Positions 48,854 through 55,932 of a stretch of 64,000 nt of DNA are shown in pieces. The translations under genes and the position numbers were made by a program. Each line of letters opens with the position of its first letter. Within the stretch, counting starts at the first letter, position 1. The stretch covers positions 310,001-374,000 of the forward strand of contig JBGAGV010000001.1 in NCBI GenBank assembly GCA_044226525.1. Reading direction: 5' to 3'. Below the pieces are notes generated by a model. That model saw only the letters and a program-made list of their open reading frames with translations. It was not told the DNA's origin and ran no database searches. Source of the stretch: VFJQ01 sp044226525 (GTDB taxonomy: Bacteria; Verrucomicrobiota; Verrucomicrobiia; Chthoniobacterales; Chthoniobacteraceae).

Positions 48854-50086
48854 TTAGCCCGGCTGCTGTGTTTCCCGCGGCTTGATGAGGAGGACGATGA
48901 AGACGGAGAGCAGCGCGACGCCGGCAAAGGCGCCGAAGATGACGTTGAGAGGCACGTGGCGGTCGCGCAGGGCACCGAAGCCCCAGTCGCCGAAACCGCC
49001 GCAGGAGATGCTCACGAGGTTCATGATGCCGTAGCCCGTGGCCCGCAATTCGGGGCGCGCGATGGAGCAGAGGATCGGCATGTTGTTGCAATCGAAGAAC
49101 CCCCAGCCGAGCCCGAACACGATCAGCGCGGCGATGGCCATGGCGAGCGTGCCCGCATTCCCGACGCCGAAGAGCGCAGGGAGAAAGAGCACCATGCCGA
49201 GCGCGCTGGTAAAGATGCGGCCACGCGGAGTGCGGCGAGACCACGCGTCGGCCATCGTGCCGCCGATGACGGCTCCGACGAGCGAGGCGATTTGCACCCA
49301 GAGCACGGCGCTGACGCCCGCGTGCCCCTGGCCGAGATTAAATTTTTCGCGAAGAATCTCGGGCATCCAATCCTTCACCACCCAGCCTGCGATGGCGGGG
49401 AGCGTGAAGTAGGCGACGAGAAGAAGATAGTTCGGATTGGTGAGAAGTTCGCTCACCGCGCCGGCGGGCGAGGTGGATTCGCGCGGGGTGCGAGGCGGGT
49501 TTTTCAGTAACAGGAAAAGCGGCACCGCGTAGAGCAGGCCGATGAGCCCACATGCGCTGAAACCCCAGCGCCAGCCGAGCGAAGGTGCATCGGCGATGTA
49601 ACCGGCGAAACCGCCCAGGATGAGGCCGCAGTAGATGCCCGCCTGGTGGATGCCGACGGCTTTGGAACGCGTGCCGCCGAGGTGGAAATCCGCGATCAGC
49701 GCGAGCGCCGCCGGGATGTAGAAGGCTTCACTGATGCCCATGAGCGCCCGCGCGGCCACGAGTTCATGAAAGGTCGTGACGTGCCCGGTCAACCACGTCA
49801 CTGCCGACCACGCCGCGAGCGAAAAGCAAATGACGTGGCGCCGGCTGAAGCGATCCGCGATGTAACCGCCGATGGGGCTGAGCCCGGCATAGACCCACTT
49901 GAACGACGCCAGCACGATGCCCCAGTCGGCCTTGTCGGCGATGCTCGGAATATCGCCGACCATCGAGGCCTTCATGGTCGCGAGCATCTGCCGGTCGAGA
50001 TAGTTCAGCAGCGCGACGGGGAAAAGTAGCCCGACGACGAGCCACGCGCCGGCGAGCAGGGAAGGGGACTTCGGTTCGGTCGTCAT
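48854..50086 (-). CDS. MFS transporter
   Basis: 410 residues with 12 predicted membrane helices. The first helix carries ALLNYLDRQ, and the inter-helix motif GGYIADRFSRRH matches the major facilitator loop 2-3 signature; GTRSKAVGIHQAGIYCGLILGG is the motif region of the second half of the first bundle. It resembles the ACS (anion:cation symporter; hexuronate/sialate-type) branch. It starts 6 bp after the stop of the esterase gene, so the two are co-transcribed and it may import the sugar acid or product that enzyme frees. Confidence 0.9.
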   Translation of the reverse strand: MTTEPKSPSLLAGAWLVVGLLFPVALLNYLDRQMLATMKASMVGDIPSIADKADWGIVLASFKWVYAGLSPIGGYIADRFSRRHVICFSLAAWSAVTWLTGHVTTFHELVAARALMGISEAFYIPAALALIADFHLGGTRSKAVGIHQAGIYCGLILGGFAGYIADAPSLGWRWGFSACGLIGLLYAVPLFLLLKNPPRTPRESTSPAGAVSELLTNPNYLLLVAYFTLPAIAGWVVKDWMPEILREKFNLGQGHAGVSAVLWVQIASLVGAVIGGTMADAWSRRTPRGRIFTSALGMVLFLPALFGVGNAGTLAMAIAALIVFGLGWGFFDCNNMPILCSIARPELRATGYGIMNLVSISCGGFGDWGFGALRDRHVPLNVIFGAFAGVALLSVFIVLLIKPRETQQPG

Positions 50087-50092
50087 GGCGCG

Positions 50093-51532
50093 TTATTTTG
50101 CGAGGCGCTCGAGAATGGGGCGAAGCTGCGCGGTCCACTTCGCATAACCGGCGGCGTTTGGGTGCAGCATGTCGGGGAACTCGTCCTTTTTGCACTGGCC
50201 ATCGCCCGCGTCGAACAGGCTCCACGTGTCGCAGAAGGTGACGTTGGGATTTCCGGCGAAGGCCTGCTCGTAGAGTCCGTTCAGCGTTTTGATCTGCTCG
50301 GGAAATTTCCCGGGCCGGGCGCCGCGCGGCATCACTTTGTTGATCACGATCGGTAGCTTCGGGTTCGACTTGAGCAGTTCGGCGACGATGGCCTTGAGGT
50401 TCTCCGCGACCACTTCGGAGGCGGTGCCCTGGTCGAGATCGTTCGTGCCGATGAGCATCGAAACCGCTTTCGGTTTCAGCGCGATGACATCGTCCTGCAC
50501 GCGGTAACGCAGACCGCGCGTGGTGTCGCCGCTGATGCCGCGGTTGGCGACTTTGAAGCCCGCAAAATCCTGCGCGAGCGATTGCCAGCCCTGTGTGATG
50601 GAATCGCCGAAGAACACGACCGCGCCCTGGTCCTGTGCGCGATCCTTCGACCACTGCGTGCGGCGGCCCTGCCAGAGCGGACGGAACCACAGACCGCTCT
50701 GCGTGGTGCCTTCGCCGGGGAAGAGGCTGGAAGGAGGTTGCGCGAAAGGCGAGGCGACCTGTTCCCACGGCACCACACTGCCGCGCCGCTGCGCAAACAT
50801 CCACGCGAGGAGTTCCGGCTCGCCGTAAGCCGTCGTCCACGAGTCGTGTTTGAGGTAAGGATATTCGCTGTAGAGAGGTGCGCTGCCCGCAGACTTGAGC
50901 GCGGCGATCATTTCACGTGAGCGTGCCACCGGCACGGTGGGATCTTCCATGCCGTGGAACGCCCAGACGGCGATGTTCTTCGCCACGGCGATCTTGCTCG
51001 TGTCGCCCCCACCGCAGACCGGTGCGGCGGCGGCGATGGCGCCCGTTTTGCGGCAGAGGAGATCCCACGTGCCGTAGCCCCCCATCGAGAGTCCGGTGAC
51101 GTAAAGACGATCGGGATCGAGCGAGAACTCCCTGGCCAGCGCGTCGATGGTGGCGAGCACGAGCTTCATCGCTGGCTTCGGCTCAGCCTGAAATGACTCT
51201 GCATCCGTCCACCCTTTTACCGCGGACCACGTCTGTTCTTTCGGGCACTGCGGCGCGAGAACGAAGGCCGGATACTTTTCGCGATTCTCCGGTTTGGCGA
51301 AGACGGACGCGCCGTGCTTGGTCTGCGCGGCATTGTCGTCGCCGCGTTCCCCCGCGCCGTGCAGGAAGACGACGAGCGGATACTTCTGCGCCTTATCGTA
51401 GTGCAGCGGGGTGAGCAGGCGATAGGGCAGTTTCGCACCGTCAGCGCCGGTGAAGACACGAGCTTCGTAGTCATCGGCGCGACTGATCGCGAGCGAGGCG
51501 AAGAGAGCGAGGAGCAGGGCAGGGGTTCTCAT
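50093..51532 (-). CDS. Two-domain exported esterase: alpha/beta hydrolase plus SGNH hydrolase
   Basis: 479 residues from ATG 51532 (MRTPALLLALFASLAISRA, signal peptide). The longer frame to 51826 lacks the signal. Domain 1 (~20-250) is an alpha/beta hydrolase with the prolyl-oligopeptidase/dienelactone pattern: FLHGAGERG, G-L-S-M-G-G-Y around the nucleophile serine, EDPTVP for the aspartate and HDSW for the histidine. Domain 2 (~285-479) is an SGNH esterase: G-D-S-I-T-Q, the GISGDTTRG segment, IGTNDLDQ, and the D-x-x-H pair FPDMLHPNAAGY. Two esterase domains in one exported chain suit deacetylation of sugars such as O-acetylated sialate or xylan fragments. It shares an operon with the MFS gene. 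Confidence 0.9.
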   Translation of the reverse strand: MRTPALLLALFASLAISRADDYEARVFTGADGAKLPYRLLTPLHYDKAQKYPLVVFLHGAGERGDDNAAQTKHGASVFAKPENREKYPAFVLAPQCPKEQTWSAVKGWTDAESFQAEPKPAMKLVLATIDALAREFSLDPDRLYVTGLSMGGYGTWDLLCRKTGAIAAAAPVCGGGDTSKIAVAKNIAVWAFHGMEDPTVPVARSREMIAALKSAGSAPLYSEYPYLKHDSWTTAYGEPELLAWMFAQRRGSVVPWEQVASPFAQPPSSLFPGEGTTQSGLWFRPLWQGRRTQWSKDRAQDQGAVVFFGDSITQGWQSLAQDFAGFKVANRGISGDTTRGLRYRVQDDVIALKPKAVSMLIGTNDLDQGTASEVVAENLKAIVAELLKSNPKLPIVINKVMPRGARPGKFPEQIKTLNGLYEQAFAGNPNVTFCDTWSLFDAGDGQCKKDEFPDMLHPNAAGYAKWTAQLRPILERLAK

Positions 51533-51647
51533 GCGGGCGCGCACCGTAGCGGACTCGGCTCGGATGGGAAGCTCGTGGTTGGCAGCCTCGGGGCCGGCGA
51601 TTTTGGTGCGACCGCCCCGATTGCCTCGAACGATGGACCGAGCAGCG

Positions 51648-52343
51648 ATGAATGTGTCTCGCCTTCCTGTCCGCACACGTCGGGATTTTTTTCGTGCCGC
51701 TTCACCGCTGGCCGCAGCGCCGCTCGCGCAAGGAGCGGACTCCGCGAAATCGGTCGAAGCCGAGCACGTTTCACCGGGTGAGGATCTCATGCGCGAGCAT
51801 GGCGTGCTGAAGCGGGTGATGCTCATCTACGACGAGGTGCTCCGGCACCTCGACAAAGGCGAAGACGTGCCCCCCGAAGTCATCCGCAATGCCGCGAAAA
51901 TCATCCGCGCTTACATCGAGGACTATCACGAAAAGCTGGAGGAGGACTTCTACTTTCCACGGTTCAAGGAGACGCCGCTGGCCTCCCTCGCGGAAGAACT
52001 GCTGAAGCAGCATCTCGCCGGGCGAAAGCTTACCGATCTGACGCTGCGGCTGGCGACGCCTCAGGCCATGAAATTGGCGGGGGACCGTCAGAGGCTGGCC
52101 GATTCCATTCGCACTTTTGTGCGGATGTATGGACCTCACGAGGCGTGGGAAGACACGGTGCTCTTCCCCCGGTTTCGTCAGATTGTCGGCGCGCACGAAT
52201 ACGCCGCGCTCGCCGAGGACTTCGAGAAGCGGGAGCGCGAGGTTTTCGGCGAAGATCCACTGGGCCAGTTCGTCGAACAGGCGGCAACCATCGAAAAGCG
52301 GCTGGGCATTTTTGATCTGGCGCAGTTTACGCCGAAAATCTGA
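51648..52343 (+). CDS. Hemerythrin HHE domain protein with Tat leader
   Basis: 231 residues from ATG 51648. T10-R-R-D-F-F is a twin-arginine motif followed by an Ala-rich stretch ending AQG, so it is probably exported folded. The rest is a hemerythrin-like four-helix bundle with ligand candidates H51 (REHGVLKR), H94 and E98 (YHEKLEEDFYFPRF), H122 (LLKQHLAG), and H164 and E168 (GPHEAWEDTVLFPRF). It should bind a di-iron centre and oxygen or nitric oxide in the periplasm. The first in-frame ATGs (51531, 51633) give longer N-termini before the Tat motif and are less likely. Confidence 0.88.
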   Translation: MNVSRLPVRTRRDFFRAASPLAAAPLAQGADSAKSVEAEHVSPGEDLMREHGVLKRVMLIYDEVLRHLDKGEDVPPEVIRNAAKIIRAYIEDYHEKLEEDFYFPRFKETPLASLAEELLKQHLAGRKLTDLTLRLATPQAMKLAGDRQRLADSIRTFVRMYGPHEAWEDTVLFPRFRQIVGAHEYAALAEDFEKREREVFGEDPLGQFVEQAATIEKRLGIFDLAQFTPKI

Positions 52344-52459
52344 GGTTCCGAGTGTTCCTGAGCTGCGTGTCGTGAATTTCTATCGGCAAAAACCCGTAGA
52401 AACCGCAATGGTCTTCGGGAGAAAAGGAGCTTTGATGCGGCGGAGGTTCCTACCAACCG

Positions 52460-52852
52460 ATGAGATTTTTCTACGAAATCATGCCGGAGCAGTCATTGGT
52501 TCTCGTGAAATATGAATTCCATCCCACCTATCGGCAGTGGGCGGAATTGATGAATCAGGTTTTTGCGGATCCGCATTTCAAACCAGGTTTCGACTTCCTC
52601 TTCGATAAACGGGGAGCTGGCGAAGCGGCGACGAGTGAGTATGCGCAAGCCGTCGCCTCGTTTAATCGCAGGCATAGCGACAAAATCGGACGCTGTGCGA
52701 TCGTCGTTCACGGCATGCTGGCGTTCGGGATGAGCCGCATGACTGAGGCCTATTCTCCAAAGGACCGCGTGCGCGTCTTTACCGAGATGGACGAAGCCCG
52801 TGTGTGGCTGCGCCGGGGACGGAAGTCCGGTCCGCTGGCCGACGCTGCGTAG
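52460..52852 (+). CDS. STAS/SpoIIAA-like small protein
   Basis: 130 residues. The alternating beta-alpha pattern (SLVLVKYEFHPTYRQWAELM, FDFLFDKRGAGEAATS, GRCAIVVHGMLAFGMSRM, VRVFTEMDEARVWL) is that of the SpoIIAA-like/STAS fold found in small bacterial proteins of unknown partner. GGAGG lies 12 bp before the ATG, a loose spacing. It ends 15 bp before the stop of the convergent membrane-protein gene. Confidence 0.7.
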   Translation: MRFFYEIMPEQSLVLVKYEFHPTYRQWAELMNQVFADPHFKPGFDFLFDKRGAGEAATSEYAQAVASFNRRHSDKIGRCAIVVHGMLAFGMSRMTEAYSPKDRVRVFTEMDEARVWLRRGRKSGPLADAA

Positions 52853-52867
52853 AAGACGCGGTGAGGC

Positions 52868-53251
52868 TTATCGGCGGAGCTTGGGATCGTCGGCGCGAAC
52901 GAAGTAGAGATCCGCGACTTTTTTACGCTCGATGCGTTCCGGCGAGCCGGCGAGATCCACAGTGACGCTGTCCGCGTCGGTGCTCACAACTTCGCCGGTG
53001 CGCACCTTGTTCGGGCCGTAGTAGAGGGTCACACCCGGGACGACCGCGTCGCCGCTGGCTTTCACCCACTTCGCATCCTCCGCGCTCGGCCGGGGAGTCG
53101 CGTGGGCACCAGCCGTTCCGTAACGGCCCGCAAAATATTTGAAGGCGCCAAAGCCGAGGCCCGCGGCGATGAGCAGGGCTAATCCCATCGCGGCAAAACT
53201 CGGGCCGGAAGGAGCGGGGGAAGTGGGCGGGGAGGAACTCGAGGGCGTCAT
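52868..53251 (-). CDS. Single-span membrane protein of unknown function
   Basis: 127 residues from ATG 53251 (MTPSSSSPPTSPAPSGP). A Ser/Pro-rich N-terminus precedes a helix AAMGLALLIAAGLGFGAF, then a small beta domain (GVTLYYGPNKVRTGEVVSTD, SVTVDLAGSPERIERKKVAD). The tail resembles Tudor/SH3-like folds. The longer frame to 53326 has no better start. No family recognised. Confidence 0.62.
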   Translation of the reverse strand: MTPSSSSPPTSPAPSGPSFAAMGLALLIAAGLGFGAFKYFAGRYGTAGAHATPRPSAEDAKWVKASGDAVVPGVTLYYGPNKVRTGEVVSTDADSVTVDLAGSPERIERKKVADLYFVRADDPKLRR

Positions 53252-53323
53252 CGTTTTGGGAGCTTTCCGACGAGAGCAAAGACGCGAGCAGTCAGCAAGA
53301 GGAGGTTTGTTGAACGGAGATCG

Positions 53324-53348
53324 CAAACGAAAAACACCTTTTCGTTTG
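53324..53348. promoter_or_regulatory. Perfect 10-bp stem-loop in a divergent gap
   Basis: CAAACGAAAA-ACACC-TTTTCGTTTG forms a perfect 10-bp stem with a 5-base loop, in the 175-bp gap between the divergent membrane-protein gene and the lectin-HupE gene. It is AT-rich in GC-rich DNA, so it could be an operator or an attenuator hairpin. Confidence 0.5.
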
Positions 53349-53425
53349 GGTGCACGACTCCTTCATGCGCGTGCCGCCGCGATTTTCCGTCGCTCCGAAG
53401 TCGCTTCTCTGCGTCATAGGCGATC

Positions 53426-54406
53426 TTGTCCGTCCTTTCGCCGTCGGCACAATTGGGCTTGGCAGGCGCTCCCTTCGTTACGACGAATACGGTCGTGAAA
53501 CCCGGCACGTTCAACTTCTGGATCGATCGCAAGACCAGCCCAGGCGCTTTTGCCGAGGGGCAGCGTCGCCGATGGGCGACATTCCCGATCGAGGACGAGA
53601 CCTGCGTGGTGCACTCCGATGGACCGATGCTCACCGCCACTCTGCGCATGGGCATGTCTGACTCGATCCAGCTTTTCCGGATTCCGTTTTCTCCCGCGCT
53701 GACGCGCCGGCATCTGGTCACGATCGGATGGCGCAAAGGTCGCATGAAGGTGCTTCTGGATGGGAAGCTGTTGGCGGAGGTTCCGTTGGAGGCAGTGAAC
53801 GAAGCCAACCCGTTGTCCGCAGTCGCCTTGTCCACTCCGACGCTGCTGCTTCTCCTGCTGGCTGGGTTGATCCCTTCGTTCGGGCACGCTCATGCGGGCG
53901 GTCGGCAGGCTCAGGGGGGCCTGCATGGCTTTAGCCATCCGATGGGAGGCCTCGATCACCTCTGCGTGATGCTGGCCGTCGGAGTCTGGGCGGCTCAACG
54001 CGGTGGACGGTCGCTCTGGCTGTGGCCGCTCATGTTCGTTTGCATGACCGCGGTCGGCGGCCTGCTCGGCATGACGGGCATGGCTGTTCCACTCTACCAC
54101 GAAGGAATCGTCGCCTCGGTCCTGGTGCTCGGAATCCTCATCGCGTCCGCCGCGAGATTCTCTCTGGCGGCGGGCAGCGTCATGGTTGGCCTGTTTGCGA
54201 TTTTCCATGGCTACGCTCACGGCATCCATGTGGAGCCCGGAGCCTCCGGTCTGGCCTATGGCGCGGGTTTTGTATTCGCGACGGCCCTGCTCCATGTGAT
54301 GGGAATTTCGACGACTCTTCTAGTGCAGCGCCAGGGGCAGACGTCGCTCATGCGCTATGCCGGTGGGACGCTCGCGCTGTGGGGAGTCTATCTCTGCCTC
54401 GCGTAG
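53426..54406 (+). CDS. Lectin-like domain fused to HupE/UreJ-type permease
   Basis: 326 residues if the TTG at 53426 is used. Residues ~28-125 form a LamG/ConA-like domain (TFNFWIDRKTSPGAFAEG, LVTIGWRKGRMKVLLDGKLL). After that come a hydrophobic leader (LLLLLLAGLIPSFGHA) and a HupE/UreJ body: HGFSHPMGGLDHLCVMLAVG, IFHGYAHG, about six helices. HupE-type proteins are nickel/cobalt permeases. A GTG at 53795 with GGAGG just upstream gives a plain HupE of about 200 residues starting at the leader, so either a fused protein or two start sites are possible. It is followed after 24 bp by a convergent hupE-like gene. Confidence 0.72.
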   Translation: MSVLSPSAQLGLAGAPFVTTNTVVKPGTFNFWIDRKTSPGAFAEGQRRRWATFPIEDETCVVHSDGPMLTATLRMGMSDSIQLFRIPFSPALTRRHLVTIGWRKGRMKVLLDGKLLAEVPLEAVNEANPLSAVALSTPTLLLLLLAGLIPSFGHAHAGGRQAQGGLHGFSHPMGGLDHLCVMLAVGVWAAQRGGRSLWLWPLMFVCMTAVGGLLGMTGMAVPLYHEGIVASVLVLGILIASAARFSLAAGSVMVGLFAIFHGYAHGIHVEPGASGLAYGAGFVFATALLHVMGISTTLLVQRQGQTSLMRYAGGTLALWGVYLCLA

Positions 54407-54413
54407 AATTCAG

Positions 54414-54433
54414 AACCGTTCGCGGCGGTTTTA
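54414..54433. terminator. Weak terminator between convergent genes
   Basis: AACCG-TTCGCGG-CGGTT followed by TTATTTT just after the stop at 54406; short stem and T-run, low confidence. Confidence 0.35.
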
Positions 54434-55048
54434 TTTTCGCAGCGAGAAAGCGAGCATGAGCAATGAAATGGCTACGAGCCACGAGCCGGCGACGCGGATG
54501 GCGATGGTGAGCCATTTCCGGCCGCTTTCGGCGGCCAGAGAGGTGTAGTAAGCGATATTGGCGAGGCCGACGCAAAGGCCGATCCAGGTCCCGATCAGGG
54601 TCTTGGCGCTCGAGTTCTGGCTGCCGGGATCGAGCCCGGAATCGAGCCCGATGGCGATGGCTGCCGCCACCGTCAGCACGCCCACCGCGGTCGGAGGCAG
54701 ATCGCGATCCCATGCGACCATGCCACCGATCGCCAGGGCCAGCGCCACGAAAACCGGCACCGGGATCGTGCCAACCCAGTGCAAGGTGGTCATCGCGAGA
54801 GCAACGGCTGCCGCGGGCGCAAAGGCCATCGGCAGCGAGTTGAAATACCGCCTGAGCCGCTGCCCCATGAGTGAGCCAAGGCCGAGCAGCACGAGGACGT
54901 GCGCCGGGGTGACGAATGGATGCAGCACGCCGCCCAGGACGTCGTTGGCCCCCGGGAGCGGAAGATGGGCGTGCGCCTCGGGCGCCAAAAACACCGCGAG
55001 CACCAACGCCAGCCACCATGAACCGAGTCGTGAACTCAATCGTGTCAC
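54431..55048 (-). CDS. HupE/UreJ-like protein, second copy
   Basis: 205 residues from GTG 55048, 4 bp after the stop of the upstream hupE gene. A signal-like helix (WWLALVLAVFLAPEAHA) precedes HLPLPGANDVLGGVLHPFVT-PAHVL, a degenerate version of the HupE motif in which the GLDH element is replaced by PAHV, and five further helices (for example AFAPAAAVALAMTTL, TAVGVLTVAAAIAIGL). It is a diverged partner of the upstream HupE and may form a two-part permease with it. The longer frame to 55153 overlaps hupE and adds a non-conserved stretch. Confidence 0.75.
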   Translation of the reverse strand: MTRLSSRLGSWWLALVLAVFLAPEAHAHLPLPGANDVLGGVLHPFVTPAHVLVLLGLGSLMGQRLRRYFNSLPMAFAPAAAVALAMTTLHWVGTIPVPVFVALALAIGGMVAWDRDLPPTAVGVLTVAAAIAIGLDSGLDPGSQNSSAKTLIGTWIGLCVGLANIAYYTSLAAESGRKWLTIAIRVAGSWLVAISLLMLAFSLRK

Positions 55049-55052
55049 GGGT

Positions 55053-55658
55053 CTAGAGCACGCCGAACAAAAACCCAAAGCCCACGCACGCGATCGCCGC
55101 GCCACCCGTGCGCACGACGATCCGGCCCCACGGCCAGCGCACCAGCAAACCAAACGCGATGCCGCTCAAGTGCAGCAAGCCGGTCGCGATCACGAAACCT
55201 ACCGCATAGGTCATCGCGTTGGCGGCATTCGGCATTTCCGCGCCGTGCGCGTGGCCGTGAAAAATGGCAAAGAAACCGACGATGACGCCCGCGACCCATA
55301 GCGGTGGTTTCGCGGCCAAAGCCACGGCCAGTCCGAGGAGAATTCCGGAGAGTGCAATGCCGGTCTCTACGCCGGGCAGTGGCACGCCGAGCACACCCAG
55401 CGCCCCGCCAAACGCCATCACCACCGGAAAGATCACGGGCAGCATCCACATGGCCGGAGCCCCGAGATACGCCCCCCACAACCCCACCGCAACCATCGCG
55501 ACTATGTGGTCGAGCCCGGTGAGCGGATGATGAAAGCCGCTAAGAAAACCGCCCACGCTTTCCGATTCGGTGTGCGCGCTCGCGGTCAGCGGAAGGAAAA
55601 GCAAAAGTAGCAATGCGCCACGCTGGGAAGCGGCGGCGGACAGGAATTTCGGGTTCAT
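55053..55658 (-). CDS. HupE/UreJ family nickel/cobalt permease
   Basis: 201 residues from ATG 55658 (MNPKFLSAAASQRGALLLLL, signal-like helix). The family body is complete: HTESESVGGFLSGFHHPLTG, LDHIVAMVAVGLWGAYLG, LPGVETGIALSGILLGLAVA, FFAIFHGHAHG and GFVIATGLLHLSGI. The HHPLTGLDH and HGHAHG histidines are the expected metal-handling sites. It is a secondary permease for Ni2+ or Co2+. It is followed closely by a diverged second copy and faces the TonB-dependent receptor across a 274-bp gap. Confidence 0.88.
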   Translation of the reverse strand: MNPKFLSAAASQRGALLLLLFLPLTASAHTESESVGGFLSGFHHPLTGLDHIVAMVAVGLWGAYLGAPAMWMLPVIFPVVMAFGGALGVLGVPLPGVETGIALSGILLGLAVALAAKPPLWVAGVIVGFFAIFHGHAHGAEMPNAANAMTYAVGFVIATGLLHLSGIAFGLLVRWPWGRIVVRTGGAAIACVGFGFLFGVL

Positions 55659-55932
55659 GCTTCCGGATTGTAGGCAGGTCGCGCTTGGGCGGGAAAGACA
55701 CAATCGGGTAGCACGCCGCCGAGCCGAGGCCACCTCGGCGCATCATCGATTCTTCATGCCCTCGCCATGCTCGCCGTGCTTGACGTGCCGCTCTGCCTGG
55801 CGTGTATTCGCGGAAATTCAGCCACCCGACCGGTGCGATGGTGGACGCTCCTTCCGGAACGTCCGTAGCCCCGGGATCGCACGTTTCGCTCGCTTTTCTG
55901 CGGTCGAACGAGCGCCACCCAACCTATCGCTC
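55659..55932. promoter_or_regulatory. Divergent region between hupE and TonB-receptor genes, possible structured leader
   Basis: Read on the minus strand, the leader of hupE ends with GCGACCTGCC, whose last eight bases (55673-55680) match the 3' half of the cobalamin-riboswitch B12 box, 14 nt before the ATG. About 190 nt upstream, at 55863-55886, lies a segment resembling the riboswitch GGTGcgAATCCggggCT core, but the AAAAGGGAA element is not clear. The match is partial, so I list the stretch as a control region only. Confidence 0.3.
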
